From the NCBI GenBank assembly GCA_016720905.1, contig JADKJT010000016.1:62001-126000 (forward strand): a DNA stretch of 64,000 nucleotides. The letters run 5' to 3'. Position 1 is the stretch's first letter; each line of letters begins with the position of its first letter. This document shows positions 1 through 9,653 of the stretch, in pieces. The notes beneath the pieces were generated by a model that saw only the letters and a program-made list of their open reading frames with translations, had not been told where the DNA came from and ran no database searches. A program made the translations under genes and the position numbers. This DNA is from Gemmatimonadaceae bacterium. GTDB lineage: Bacteria; Gemmatimonadota; Gemmatimonadetes; Gemmatimonadales; Gemmatimonadaceae.

Positions 1-23
1 ACTTTGCGACCTTCGCGGTTCAG
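1..23. repeat. Half of a dispersed palindromic intergenic repeat
   Basis: The first bases match the right arm of the intergenic palindromes at 12638-12714 and 32633-32712 (a CTTCGCGGTTCA-type end). The left arm would lie outside the window. Its position just downstream of a gene stop (minus strand, at 45) matches the placement of the other copies. Confidence 0.5.
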
Positions 24-44
24 AATTGTTACCGATCTACCGTC

Positions 45-566
45 CTAGCGGCCAGGTGGCACCACTCCCGATCCGTACTCCGTTTCCACGTTCTCGAAAT
101 ACAATCCGCGAAACTGCCCCGGCTTGAGCGTTGGCAGTGTCAACTCGAAGCGGTACGCGCGGTCGGGCTCAAGCAGCGACACATCGGCGTAGAACCCCAC
201 AAACGTGCTGCGCACCACGCGTACCGCCGTGTACGCTTTGCGGAACTCCACCGGCTTGCCGTCTATCAGCAGTCGCGCCTCCCACGTGTCGTTGGCGTCG
301 CTGAACGGTGCGAACAACAGGAGTCGCTCCGGCGCCAGCCAGGTGGTGCGGTAGTCGTCCGACGTCCACGGGATCGGCCAGGCGGCCTGCCGGGCGCGCA
401 ACTGGTCGAAGACGCGTTTGGGAATCGTGAATGTCCCGCTCACGCGCCCACCGGTGTTTGTCGAATCAAAAGAGACCACGGGTTGCATCTGCCGAAACTC
501 AGTGCCATAAAACCTGCTATTGACCCCCACCACGTTGCCAGGTCGACTGGCGAATGCCAGCGTCAA
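45..566 (-). CDS. C-terminal part of frameshifted secreted glycosidase-like protein
   Basis: This open frame of about 173 codons continues the protein encoded just upstream on the same strand (517-2889) but in a different frame. It has no signal peptide or plausible own start; the first possible codon is a TTG inside the preceding gene. It reads as a beta-rich C-terminal domain, containing for instance TFTIPKRVFDQL and ending GSGVVPPGR. The two frames join smoothly if one base is removed from the C-run at 524-528 (plus strand), giving one protein of about 947 residues. I infer a single gene broken by a +1 indel, either a sequencing artefact or a real mutation. No specific function can be assigned to this domain. 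Confidence 0.6.
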   Translation of the reverse strand: MTLAFASRPGNVVGVNSRFYGTEFRQMQPVVSFDSTNTGGRVSGTFTIPKRVFDQLRARQAAWPIPWTSDDYRTTWLAPERLLLFAPFSDANDTWEARLLIDGKPVEFRKAYTAVRVVRSTFVGFYADVSLLEPDRAYRFELTLPTLKPGQFRGLYFENVETEYGSGVVPPGR

Positions 567-2889
567 TGCCGTTCACCGTCACACCAGTCACGACAGATCG
601 CGGTGGCAGCTTCACTGACATTCGAGCAATCGTGCCGATTTCACCGGACGCATTGCTGATAGCCACCACGCCGTTGGTGAATGTGGCTGAACCAGTTGCC
701 CCGAAGACCATAGGCTCCTGAACGGCAGCGGGCGCTGGCATCACCGCAAGCACCAGCGCGGAGCCGCCGTCAAGCGTCACGCTGGCGGTGTCGCCGCGAT
801 TCCAGAAGCCCTCCCCGGGTTTGCCCACGCGCCGACCTTCCAGCGGATACACTTCTCGCAACACATAGCGTGCGCCGGTCGTCAGCCCGATCGACGCGTC
901 GAGCGCAACATCGGCAGAGAGGCGACGCGCATCCGGGTTGAAGAGGAAGATGAACCCGCGATCGCCAACGATGGCCGACGTTCCATCAATCTTTCCCAAC
1001 GACGGCTGTCCGAGAATGGTCCGCGTGTGCCGCAGCAATTCCTTGTTGGTGGCGGTCCACTGCAGCCAACCGCGCAACCACGCGCGGTCCTTTTCGCTGA
1101 AGGCGGCATACTCCGCCGAATCCCGGGCGGGCAGCATGTTGAGCACGTTGTTCCATCCGGCCACGGCAATGGACGACAGCACCGAGTAGCGCCAACCCAG
1201 ATAGTCCCAGTCGCGCGCACGATACGACGTGAGCACGATGCCGCGATCGCTCGTCTTCTGCGACGGCATGTCATCGCGGTCGTCCGAGCGCGACGTCTGG
1301 TGCGTGATGAACCCCGGCACGAGTTCGCTGGGCGTGAACTCGTAGTTGCGGTAGCGGTACGCCGTGTAGCGCTCGCGGTTGGCCGACACGCGATCGAAAT
1401 GCAGGTCGGGATACGGCGTGAAGCTCTCCGGCTGCTCGTCGTTGAACGTGGGGTGCGGATAGCTGCCCGCCAGCCAGCTCCACGGCCCGTACTGGTGATA
1501 GGCCTGCCGTCCGTCAATCACGATATCCGGAATGCGACGCCGCAGCTCCTCCATCACCCGGCGCCAGCCGTACCACTGCGCGTAGCGGCTGGAACCCTCG
1601 TAGGTAAGGAATGTGTGATCGAATGCATAACCACCGATCCCGGTGCGATCATGAAACGCCACCAGTTCCTCAATCAGCCAGTCCTGCAGCGCGCGACTGC
1701 CAAGGCTGGCCGCTTGTTTCGCGGAATTGTTGCGCGCCGGCACCAGCCACTCGGGGTTCTGCGCAAACGGCAGCACCGGATACACGTAGGCCAGCAGCTT
1801 GAGCTGCTTGCTGCGTCCATAGTCCACCATCTCCTGCACACTGGGCGGTATGGCACTTGTGCGCGGGTTCCATTCGTTGCGACGGATCTTCTGACCGAGA
1901 CCCAGCCACAGCACATGCTCCCAACTCCAGTCGTCCACGCTTTCTTCCCGACGCGACAACACCGAATTGGACGGCGCGTACAGCACATACTGCGCGCCCG
2001 AAGCCGCGGCCTGATCAAACACCCGGCGATATTCGGCGCGCCCCGCCGGGGTCCCGGCGTCAATCTGGTAATCGTTCACGCACCAGCCGACGAACACGTT
2101 CAGGGGGTCTCTGGGTTCGTACAGCAACAATGAGCGCACCATGCCGGTGAACCCCGCGATTTCCGCCTCATCAAGACCCTGTGCCGCGTCGCCCGACGAG
2201 CGCCACTCGGGAATCATGTGGGCCGGGAGCCGCTTCCCGGAAAGTCGCACTGGCGCCATCAGACCTCGATCTGATGTGAACGTTCCGTAGGCCGCCCTCC
2301 ACTCCATATCGGGCGCGTAGCGCAGGGACGCCACGCGTCCGTCCAGCGTGAATGTCAGGAACGGATTCTGGGCAATGAGCAGCAGCGAGTGGTTGTCGGA
2401 AAAACGGAGCGCGGCCCCGTAGTCCAGCGTACCGAGGCTTGGACGGACGCTGGTTGGCTTGAAGATATCGCGGGGCGCGTCGGCAAGCGTTTCGCGAAAC
2501 ACCGTGATGTCGTCCACGCGGAACGACTTGGCGACCAGCGAGACGACGCCGATCTGCTTGCTGACAAAACTCCAACCGGGCTTCAGCTCATAGGTGACAT
2601 CGAACGCATAGGTGTCAGCGCTGAAGTGATAGATGACCGTCGTGCCACTTGTGCGCTTGCTAGGCACGGGGAGCGCTGCGCTCAGGAAGACCTGACTGCC
2701 CAGCGTGATTGCGAACTCGTCGGCCCGGAATCGGTGCGTTCGACTGGTCGTCAGATCGCGAAGCGCGGTAAGGCCGCGCGGTCCGAACTCAGCGCGCAGG
2801 TGGCTGTTCGTCAGCGTCTGAGCGTCGGCCACGCCGGACCCGACGAGCAACGCGAAGGTGAGCAAGGCGAGCCGGGAAATGATCATCAT
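517..2889 (-). CDS. Secreted TIM-barrel glycosidase-like protein, N-terminal part (frameshifted)
   Basis: I chose the ATG at 2889 because it opens a clear Sec signal peptide (MMIISRLALLTFALLVGSG..ADAQ) with cleavage near residue 23. The frame open further upstream lacks coding character. The 790-residue frame has a beta-sandwich-like N-terminal region of about 250 residues, then a region rich in Trp, Tyr and Asp (WCVNDYQIDAG, GGYAFDHTFL, DIVIDGRQAYHQYG) whose alternating strands and acidic strand ends resemble the (beta/alpha)8 barrel of retaining glycoside hydrolases such as GH36/GH31/GH97. I cannot place it in one family. The Asp in YAFDH and the one in IDGRQ are candidate catalytic residues by analogy only. 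The frame runs into a stop near 517; the real C-terminus lies in the other frame at 45-566. It is divergent from the hydrolase at 2998, with a 108-base shared promoter region. Confidence 0.6.
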   Translation of the reverse strand: MMIISRLALLTFALLVGSGVADAQTLTNSHLRAEFGPRGLTALRDLTTSRTHRFRADEFAITLGSQVFLSAALPVPSKRTSGTTVIYHFSADTYAFDVTYELKPGWSFVSKQIGVVSLVAKSFRVDDITVFRETLADAPRDIFKPTSVRPSLGTLDYGAALRFSDNHSLLLIAQNPFLTFTLDGRVASLRYAPDMEWRAAYGTFTSDRGLMAPVRLSGKRLPAHMIPEWRSSGDAAQGLDEAEIAGFTGMVRSLLLYEPRDPLNVFVGWCVNDYQIDAGTPAGRAEYRRVFDQAAASGAQYVLYAPSNSVLSRREESVDDWSWEHVLWLGLGQKIRRNEWNPRTSAIPPSVQEMVDYGRSKQLKLLAYVYPVLPFAQNPEWLVPARNNSAKQAASLGSRALQDWLIEELVAFHDRTGIGGYAFDHTFLTYEGSSRYAQWYGWRRVMEELRRRIPDIVIDGRQAYHQYGPWSWLAGSYPHPTFNDEQPESFTPYPDLHFDRVSANRERYTAYRYRNYEFTPSELVPGFITHQTSRSDDRDDMPSQKTSDRGIVLTSYRARDWDYLGWRYSVLSSIAVAGWNNVLNMLPARDSAEYAAFSEKDRAWLRGWLQWTATNKELLRHTRTILGQPSLGKIDGTSAIVGDRGFIFLFNPDARRLSADVALDASIGLTTGARYVLREVYPLEGRRVGKPGEGFWNRGDTASVTLDGGSALVLAVMPAPAAVQEPMVFGATGSATFTNGVVAISNASGEIGTIARMSVKLPPRSVVTGVTVNGIDAGIRQSTWQRGGGQ

Positions 2890-2997
2890 GGAAACTACGG
2901 CGCCCTTCCGGACCTGCCTAGCCACTGATATCTCTGGTGCGCAGGGCACGCCAATGTCTGACCGCCGTTCCAACGCGTTCCTCGGAGAGCCGCCGTC

Positions 2998-5900
2998 GTG
3001 AAAGCGCATTCGCTTCTGGTCTTCCTGCTGCTGGCGAACTCGGAAAGCGCGCGCGCGCAGTCGGTATCGCCGCCCGTGACGGTTCTGGTGGAGAAGAACC
3101 TCGCGGCCACCATGCGCGATGGTGTGGTCCTTCGCGCCGATGTCTACCGCCCGGATACGCCCGGACGGCACTCGGCCTTGCTCCAGCGCACACCGTACTC
3201 CAAGAATCCGACACAGGAGAATCCCGCCTACCGCCGTCTGGCAGAAGCGGGCTTCGTGGTGGTCGTGCAGGACACGCGCGGCCGGTACATGTCCGATGGC
3301 GTAGCCGTTCCGCACGACGAAGGCGCGGACGGGTACGACACGGTTGAGTGGGTGGCCGCACTACCCTACGTGAACGGGCGTGTTGGCATGTTCGGTGGCA
3401 GCTATAGTGCCACCACACAATTGCTGGCGGCACCGCTGCGTCCACCGCATCTGGCGGCACTGTTTCCCTCGGCGTCGTATGCCAGCCGGTATGACATGGT
3501 GTTCCAGGGCGGGGCATTCTATCTGGCCGATGGGCTGGGATGGAATCTCGGGCAGGCGGTGGACGCGCGTCGGCGCGCACTGCAGCCCACGGTGAGTCGC
3601 GACGGTGAGATTGGACTTACGTCGGATCAGCGCCGTGAATTCCAGGATGACTGGATCTGGCGCTTGCCGATGAACGCCATGTCGGTGCTCGATGTGCGAC
3701 GCTATTCGCCGGGCTATTTCGACATGCTCGCCCATCCATCGTTCGATGCCTTCTGGTCCACCTTCGATGTGGCCGCGCGGCACTCGAAGTTCGAGGTGCC
3801 GGCGTACCACCTCACCGGGTGGTATGACGCGTTGCTCAATGGCACATTGCACAACTTCAGCGGCCTGCGGGCCAATGCGGCCACTCCGCGCGCGCGCCGG
3901 AATCAACGCCTCATCGTCGGACCGTGGACGCACGCCCGTCCCAACGCGGGCACGAATGCGATTGGCGACGTGTCGTTCGGGCCCGATGCGGGATTTGATT
4001 CGCAAGGGCTGATGATTCGTTGGTTCCGGCATTGGCTGAATGACAGCAGTGGCGTGGATTTCCCTGGGGCGCCGGTACGCCTCTTCGTGATGGGCGAGAA
4101 TCGGTGGCGCGATGAGCAGGAGTGGCCGTTGGCGCGCGCGCGAGAGACGTCGTTTCATCTGGCCAGTGGCGGCACGGCCAATGCGCTGGACGGCAACGGG
4201 CGCCTGTCGGGTGGCCGTCCACTCGCCAGCGCGAAGGCCGATTCGTTCACCTACAACCCCGCCGCGCCGGTGCCCAGCGGCAGTTCAGGCGCCTACTCGC
4301 GCGCACCGCTCGACCAGCGCGCCACGGAGCAACGACGCGATGTGCTGGTTTACACTAGCGAGGTCATGGAGGCACCTCTCGAGGTGACTGGACCCGTCCG
4401 CCTGGTGCTCTGGGCATCGTCGTCGCGGCGTGACACCGATTTCACGGCAAAGCTTGTTGATGTCTTCCCGGACGGAACGGCTCGCGCCCTCACCGATGGC
4501 ATCATTCGTGCGCGCTACCGCGCGAGTCGTACGACGCCGACGTTGCTCACGCCGGGGCGCGCCGAGGAGTTTGTGGTCGAAGCCGGTGCGACCAGCAACG
4601 TGTTCCTGCCGGGACATCGCATCCGGCTTGAAGTCTCCAGCAGCAATTTCCCGCGTTTCGATCGCAATCCGAATACGGGGGGTACGTTCGCCGCGGATAC
4701 CACGCTACTGCCGGCGCAGCAGACCGTATTGCACGATGCGGCGCATCCCTCGCGACTTGTCCTCCCTGTAGTCCCGCGCGCCGTGGATCGGGCACCTCTC
4801 GGGTATACGCGCACGTCGGGTACGACCGAACGCGCGTTGGAGCAGCGATTTCGCGCCGCCGTATCCGCCGATTCGATTTCGGCACTGCACCGCCCACTCT
4901 CGCAACGACCGCATCCTGCCGGGTCGCCCGGCGGCGTCGAGGTGGCCGCGTATCTGGTGAAGACGTTGACGTCGTTCGGTCTGGAGGTGGAGACGCGCGA
5001 CTACATGGCCTGGCTGTCGCAACCGCGATCGGAACAGTTGACGATGACGGCTCCGACCCGTCGCGAACTGTCGCTGCGCGAACCGCCGATTGCCGAAGAT
5101 CCGACGTCGAATCATCCCGAACTGCGCGAAGCCTACATCGCGTATTCAGCCTCCGGTGCGGCGGCCGGCCAGGTGGTGTACGTGAACTACGGGCTCCCGG
5201 CCGACTACGCCGCGCTCGCGCAACTGGGTGTGTCGGCGCGCGGCCACATTGTGCTGGCGCGCTACGGCAAGAGTCATCGCGCCGTCAAGGTGCACGAAGC
5301 CCAACAGGCTGGTGCGACCGCGCTGATTCTCTACAGCGATCCGGCTGACGACGGCGTGACGCGAGGCCCGGCATTTCCCGACGGGTACTGGCGCGGCGAA
5401 CAGATGCCGCAGCGTGGCAATGCGAAGCTCAGTTGGTTCTTCCACGGCGATCCGCTCACGCCAGGGACAGCCGCCGTCGCCAATGCACTGCGACTCGAAC
5501 CGGCCACCGCACCAACGCTGCCAAAAATTCCGGTCGTGGTGATCGGCTGGGGCGAAGCGCGGCATCTTTTGGCGGCGCTTGGCGGAACACCGGCGCCCGC
5601 GGCATTTCGCGGTGGCGTACCCGTCGAGTACCGGGTCGGCCCCGGCCCAGCAACGGTATCACTCAACGTCACGCACGACGACGGCCTGCGCCCCATTCGC
5701 AATGTAGTGGCGACCGTCCGAGGCTCCCGTCAGCCGAACCGTGTGGTGATGCTGGGTACGCACCATGACGCGTGGACTTTTGGCGGCGTCGATCCCGGAA
5801 CGGGCACCGCCTCGCTGCTCGAGGTGGCACGCGTGCTGGGCACCTTGGCGAAGTCCGGATGGCGTCCAGCGCGCAGTATCTCGTTGGCGTTCTGGGATGC

Positions 5901-6825
5901 CGAGGAGTTCGGCCTCATTGGGTCCACCGAGTATGCGGAGGAGTTGCGCCGGCGGTTGAAGGAACAGCTCATCATGTATGTCAACACCGACATGTACATG
6001 AAAGGTCGCCTGGATCCCGGAGGCGTTCCATCGCTACGGGACTTCGTGATCGATGTCGCCGGCGATGTGCCAGCGAATGGCAACAGCGTGCTCGCCTCCT
6101 GGCGCCAATCGGCATGGGAACGTACCGCGCCTGAGCTGCGCACAGGTTCGGTGGCCGATTTCATTCCGGAGCTGAAAAATCTCGGGAGCGGTGCCGACTT
6201 CGTACCCTTTCAAGACCATCTCGGCATTCCCTCACTCTCGATGGAGTTCATTGGCGCCAACGGCTATGGTTTCGGCACCTACCATTCCAACTATGACTCA
6301 CGCGCCTACGTGGAACGCATTGCCGATCCGGGCTTTGCGCAGGGCGTGACCATGGTGAGCATGCTGGGCACGCTGGCGCTTCGCATGGCCAACGCCGATG
6401 TGGTGCCGTTTCGGTTCACCCCGTATGCGCAGTCGCTGGTGAACGCATTGGGATCAACCACGCTGGGGCCGCGTGCGCGCATCGCGCTGACGGAGGCCAC
6501 CCTGCTTGACGACGCCATCACGAAGGCGTTGATGCGCGGAACGCTGACGGCCGCTCGCGCAGGGCCAGTGAATGATCGACTGGCCCGGCTCGAACAACAG
6601 CTCACGGATGATGCCGGGTCGGCCGACACCAAATGGTATCGTCATGTCTTCTACGGGTGGAACATCTACTCGCTGTATGACGGCCAACCGTTTCCCGGCC
6701 TGGCCGAGGCGGAGCGCCTGCGCGACGACGCGCGCGTTGCGCATGAAAGGGCGCGCATTGCTGGCGCGCTTGAGCGCATGATTGTTGAACTCCGTGCCGC
6801 GCGAGGGCTGGCGCAAGCGCGGTAG
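2998..6825 (+). CDS. Exported bifunctional hydrolase: CocE/NonD (S15-like) fused to M28 metallopeptidase
   Basis: The 1275-residue protein starts at GTG 2998, preceded by GGAGAG 8 bases upstream, and opens with a signal peptide ending near SARAQ. Residues ~25-605 are a CocE/NonD alpha/beta-hydrolase: RDGVVLRADVYRP, the nucleophile elbow GGSYSATTQ, and the C-terminal jelly-roll typical of X-Pro dipeptidyl peptidases and cocaine esterase. After about 15 linker residues, ~620-1275 form an M28 peptidase of glutamate-carboxypeptidase II type with a PA-like insert. It has the metal motifs THHDAWTFGGVDPGTGTA (His, Asp) and WDAEEFGLIGSTE (catalytic Glu plus metal Glu), and a later His in TYHSNYDS. 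The second half resembles the free-standing M28 at 17920-20109, which has its own signal peptide; this copy has lost one. Expected role: periplasmic or extracellular breakdown of peptides or acylated amino acids. The fusion is in frame and unusual. Confidence 0.85.
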   Translation: MKAHSLLVFLLLANSESARAQSVSPPVTVLVEKNLAATMRDGVVLRADVYRPDTPGRHSALLQRTPYSKNPTQENPAYRRLAEAGFVVVVQDTRGRYMSDGVAVPHDEGADGYDTVEWVAALPYVNGRVGMFGGSYSATTQLLAAPLRPPHLAALFPSASYASRYDMVFQGGAFYLADGLGWNLGQAVDARRRALQPTVSRDGEIGLTSDQRREFQDDWIWRLPMNAMSVLDVRRYSPGYFDMLAHPSFDAFWSTFDVAARHSKFEVPAYHLTGWYDALLNGTLHNFSGLRANAATPRARRNQRLIVGPWTHARPNAGTNAIGDVSFGPDAGFDSQGLMIRWFRHWLNDSSGVDFPGAPVRLFVMGENRWRDEQEWPLARARETSFHLASGGTANALDGNGRLSGGRPLASAKADSFTYNPAAPVPSGSSGAYSRAPLDQRATEQRRDVLVYTSEVMEAPLEVTGPVRLVLWASSSRRDTDFTAKLVDVFPDGTARALTDGIIRARYRASRTTPTLLTPGRAEEFVVEAGATSNVFLPGHRIRLEVSSSNFPRFDRNPNTGGTFAADTTLLPAQQTVLHDAAHPSRLVLPVVPRAVDRAPLGYTRTSGTTERALEQRFRAAVSADSISALHRPLSQRPHPAGSPGGVEVAAYLVKTLTSFGLEVETRDYMAWLSQPRSEQLTMTAPTRRELSLREPPIAEDPTSNHPELREAYIAYSASGAAAGQVVYVNYGLPADYAALAQLGVSARGHIVLARYGKSHRAVKVHEAQQAGATALILYSDPADDGVTRGPAFPDGYWRGEQMPQRGNAKLSWFFHGDPLTPGTAAVANALRLEPATAPTLPKIPVVVIGWGEARHLLAALGGTPAPAAFRGGVPVEYRVGPGPATVSLNVTHDDGLRPIRNVVATVRGSRQPNRVVMLGTHHDAWTFGGVDPGTGTASLLEVARVLGTLAKSGWRPARSISLAFWDAEEFGLIGSTEYAEELRRRLKEQLIMYVNTDMYMKGRLDPGGVPSLRDFVIDVAGDVPANGNSVLASWRQSAWERTAPELRTGSVADFIPELKNLGSGADFVPFQDHLGIPSLSMEFIGANGYGFGTYHSNYDSRAYVERIADPGFAQGVTMVSMLGTLALRMANADVVPFRFTPYAQSLVNALGSTTLGPRARIALTEATLLDDAITKALMRGTLTAARAGPVNDRLARLEQQLTDDAGSADTKWYRHVFYGWNIYSLYDGQPFPGLAEAERLRDDARVAHERARIAGALERMIVELRAARGLAQAR

Positions 6826-6839
6826 GGGTGAGCGGTCCT

Positions 6840-8225
6840 TCAAAGCTTTTGAATGGAGGAATTTCGAGCGGAACTGGCCGACGCGGCCCCGCGACGCCAG
6901 TACAGATAGAACGGAATACCCGTTGCCACGATGCCGACGCCGATCAGCACCTGCGGGCCGCGCGTGGTGAGCAAGGTGGTCAGGTACCACAGCAGAATTG
7001 CCAGATACAATGCCGGCGTAAACGGATAGCCGAATACTCTGTAGGGACGCGGCAAGTCGGGCGCCGATCGACGTAACAAGAACAGGCCGATCACCGTGAG
7101 GGCCATGAACGCCTGATTGACGAATGCCGCCCAGCCCAGGATCTGTGTATACGAGCCTGCCAGCGCGAGCATAGACGCCCACACCCCCACCAGCACGATG
7201 GCGCCGGTGGGGACATGGCGTCCTTCGTGCACGCGGGCGATGGCGCGGAAGAAGAAGCCGTCACTGGCCAGCGCGTACGTGATGCGCGGGTAGTTGAGCA
7301 GTTGCGCGTTCAAGGTGCCCAGGGCCGATAACAACACCACCAGTGCCGTGGCGTCGGCCGCGCGCGGCCCGACGGCCCGAGCCATCGCGTCAGCCGCTAC
7401 ACGCGGTGACGTGCGCAATTCGTCAAATGGCAGCACGTAGATGAACGCGAGATTCAGCAGGAAGTAGGTGGCCAACACCACGGCCATGGCGATCATGATG
7501 GCCCGCGACAAGGTTTTGCCGGGATCGCGTACTTCGCCCGCCACGTGCGTCACGAAATAGAAACCCGAATAGGCGAATATCGACAGGATCATGGCGTCCG
7601 CAACGGAACCGCCGATTTCCGACACGCCGCGCCCTTCGGGAAGAAAGGGGACAAAGCGAGTCGCATCGCCCGCTGGCGACAGCAGGCACGCGGCGACGAT
7701 TGCCGCCATCATCAACACCTTGACCATCGTGAGCACATTCTGAACGCGTCCGCTGGTGCGCAGTCCCATCACGTTCACGGTCGTCAGCACGGTGATGATC
7801 GCCACTGCCGCCAATCGCTGGGCGAACGAGTTCGCCGGAATCGCCCCGCCGAAAAAGTGCCCGGCATACAACGATGCCATTGAGGCGACCACGGCGATGT
7901 TGCCGGTGCCTTGCGCGAACAGCATCATCCAGGCGAACAAGAACGCGATGGGGGTGGCAGGATAGGCGCGCTTGAGGAAGACGTAGGTCCCTCCGGTCTC
8001 CGGCATGGCCGAGGCGAGCTCAGCGAAGGCCAGCGCACCACAGAGCGCCATCAGCCCCGTGAAGACCCAGGTGAACAACGCCAGGCCCGGGGCGCCCACT
8101 TCGCGGGCGACGCCGGCCGGCACAAGGAAGATGCTGACACCAATGGTGCCACCGACGATGAGCGACGTGGCTTCCAGCAGCCCGAGGCCTCGTTGCAGCG
8201 TGGGTGGCGAAAGCGGGATCGTCAT
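6840..8225 (-). CDS. APC-family amino acid permease
   Basis: This is an inner-membrane amino acid/cation symporter or exchanger of the APC superfamily. The 461-residue protein from ATG 8225 is almost wholly hydrophobic with about 12 membrane spans. It opens with the family's first-helix signature (LIVGGTIGVSIFLVPAGV, the unwound G-T-I-G substrate site), then FTGLMALCGALAFAELAS and the conserved SGFYFVTHVAGEV region. The longer frame upstream (to 8324) has no membrane character and overlaps the promoter of the divergent aminotransferase, so I reject it. It ends 14 bases from the convergent CocE-M28 gene. The substrate cannot be read from sequence; similarity is closest to LAT-like serine/threonine or broad amino acid exchangers. 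Confidence 0.85.
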   Translation of the reverse strand: MTIPLSPPTLQRGLGLLEATSLIVGGTIGVSIFLVPAGVAREVGAPGLALFTWVFTGLMALCGALAFAELASAMPETGGTYVFLKRAYPATPIAFLFAWMMLFAQGTGNIAVVASMASLYAGHFFGGAIPANSFAQRLAAVAIITVLTTVNVMGLRTSGRVQNVLTMVKVLMMAAIVAACLLSPAGDATRFVPFLPEGRGVSEIGGSVADAMILSIFAYSGFYFVTHVAGEVRDPGKTLSRAIMIAMAVVLATYFLLNLAFIYVLPFDELRTSPRVAADAMARAVGPRAADATALVVLLSALGTLNAQLLNYPRITYALASDGFFFRAIARVHEGRHVPTGAIVLVGVWASMLALAGSYTQILGWAAFVNQAFMALTVIGLFLLRRSAPDLPRPYRVFGYPFTPALYLAILLWYLTTLLTTRGPQVLIGVGIVATGIPFYLYWRRGAASASSARNSSIQKL

Positions 8226-8317
8226 GTTCGCCGATTCTATGCGCCCTCCGCATGGACCGCAATGCGAACGGACATTCGCGCGTGCGCATCGGCGCAGGCG
8301 CATCGTATATTCCCTGC

Positions 8318-9646
8318 ATGTCATCGACTCGCCCTGAACGCGAGACGGTCCTGCACAGTTGGACCGTCCAATCCGCCTGGGACGCCCCCACGGTGGTGGG
8401 TGGCGAGGGGGCGTATTTCCACACGAGCGATGGTCGTTCAGTGCTGGATTTCAGCAGCCAGTCGGAGTGTTGCAATCTGGGACACCAGCACCCGCACGTG
8501 GTGGCGGCCATCAAATCACAGGCCGATCGTCTCTGTTACATCGCCAATGCATGGGGCGCCGAACCCCGCGCCGCATTGGCCGAGCTGCTGTTGGAGAAGA
8601 GCGGCTTCGAGCATGGCAGAGTGTTCTTCACGCTGGGCGGTGCCGATGCGAACGAGCACGCGGTGAAGTTTGCGCGACAGGCCACGCGGCGCCCGCGCGG
8701 TCTCGTGATCGCCCGTGACCGTTCGTATCACGGGGCAAGCTATGCCACCATGGCCCTATCGGGCGACACGCGCACGCATGCGCAGGTGGACCCGGCGCTG
8801 CACCATGTCATCCACGCCTTGCCACCGTACGCCTATCGCTGTCCGTTTGATACCACGGATGCCGACGGGTGCGGTCGTCGCGCTGCGGCGCATATTGGTG
8901 AACTGCTGGACCTCCATGGCGCCGCGAATGTGGCTGCCGTGCTCATGGAATCGGACGCCGGCACCAACGGTATTGTGGCGCCCGATTCGTTTTGGCCCGC
9001 GCTGCGCGCCACCACCCAGGCCCACAACACGCTGCTGATTGCGGATGAAGTGATGAGCGGATTCGGCCGCTGCGGCGAGTGGTTTGCCTGGCAGCGACAC
9101 GGCGAGGCGGGTCGCCCGGATCTCATGACACTGGCCAAGGGGCTCACCGGAGCGCATGTGCCGCTGGGCGCAGTGGTGCTGTCGGCGGCTGTCGCCGCCA
9201 CGCTTGAGCAGGAGATGTTGTACACGGGGCTTACGTACTGTGGCCACCCGCTGTGCTGTGCGGCTGGCGTCGCCGCGATGGAGGCCTATACGAACGAAGG
9301 GCTGATTGAACGGTCTCGTCGACTCGGCGCCGGTATGCTGACGGCGTTACGGGCGATGCAGTCGCGACACACGGTGATTGGCGATGTGCGCGGCGGGCAC
9401 GGGCTGTTCGCGGTCGTCGAGCTGGTGGCCGATCGCGAGACGCGCGAACCACTCGCCCCATGGCCATCGGTACCGGCCGCACTGGCCGCGTTGGTTCGTG
9501 ATGGCCTGGCCAGTGGTGTGTCGTTTGCGGTGCGTGGAAATCTGCTGCTGCTCGCCCCGCCGCTGGTGATCAAGGAACACGATCTCGCCGACGCGCTGGC
9601 CATGCTCGATCAGTTGCTCACCGTGCATTTCCCACCACGTTCCTGA
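8318..9646 (+). CDS. Class III PLP-dependent aminotransferase
   Basis: A fold-type I aminotransferase (442 residues) of the omega-amino acid group that includes taurine, beta-alanine and GABA aminotransferases. The start ATG 8318 gives the usual length; the open frame further upstream is not conserved-looking. Visible motifs: the cofactor-phosphate loop region GGADANEHAVKFAR, RDRSYHGASYATMALSG, the Asp contacting the pyridine nitrogen in LLIADEVMSGFGR, and the Schiff-base Lys in LMTLAKGLTGAHVPLGA. It is the first gene of a tight run, with 7 bases to CoA-transferase subunit A, which itself overlaps subunit B. I infer that it converts an omega-amino acid to a semialdehyde or oxo acid whose carboxylate is then handled by the CoA-transferase. 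The exact amino donor is unknown. Confidence 0.85.
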   Translation: MSSTRPERETVLHSWTVQSAWDAPTVVGGEGAYFHTSDGRSVLDFSSQSECCNLGHQHPHVVAAIKSQADRLCYIANAWGAEPRAALAELLLEKSGFEHGRVFFTLGGADANEHAVKFARQATRRPRGLVIARDRSYHGASYATMALSGDTRTHAQVDPALHHVIHALPPYAYRCPFDTTDADGCGRRAAAHIGELLDLHGAANVAAVLMESDAGTNGIVAPDSFWPALRATTQAHNTLLIADEVMSGFGRCGEWFAWQRHGEAGRPDLMTLAKGLTGAHVPLGAVVLSAAVAATLEQEMLYTGLTYCGHPLCCAAGVAAMEAYTNEGLIERSRRLGAGMLTALRAMQSRHTVIGDVRGGHGLFAVVELVADRETREPLAPWPSVPAALAALVRDGLASGVSFAVRGNLLLLAPPLVIKEHDLADALAMLDQLLTVHFPPRS

Positions 9647-9653
9647 ACCTCTC

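Noticed and set aside
1027..2133. A 368-codon plus-strand open frame
   Set aside because: Antisense to the glycosidase-like gene, Arg/His/Val-rich, no recognisable motifs.
2998..6825. CocE-M28 fusion as an artefact of a lost stop codon
   Set aside because: Not excluded, but both halves are in one frame with a plausible linker and no homopolymer or decayed signal peptide is visible at the junction; kept as a finding to verify.
8204..8317. Longer start of the class III aminotransferase (38 more codons)
   Set aside because: The extra part overlaps the start of the divergent permease gene and has no family similarity.
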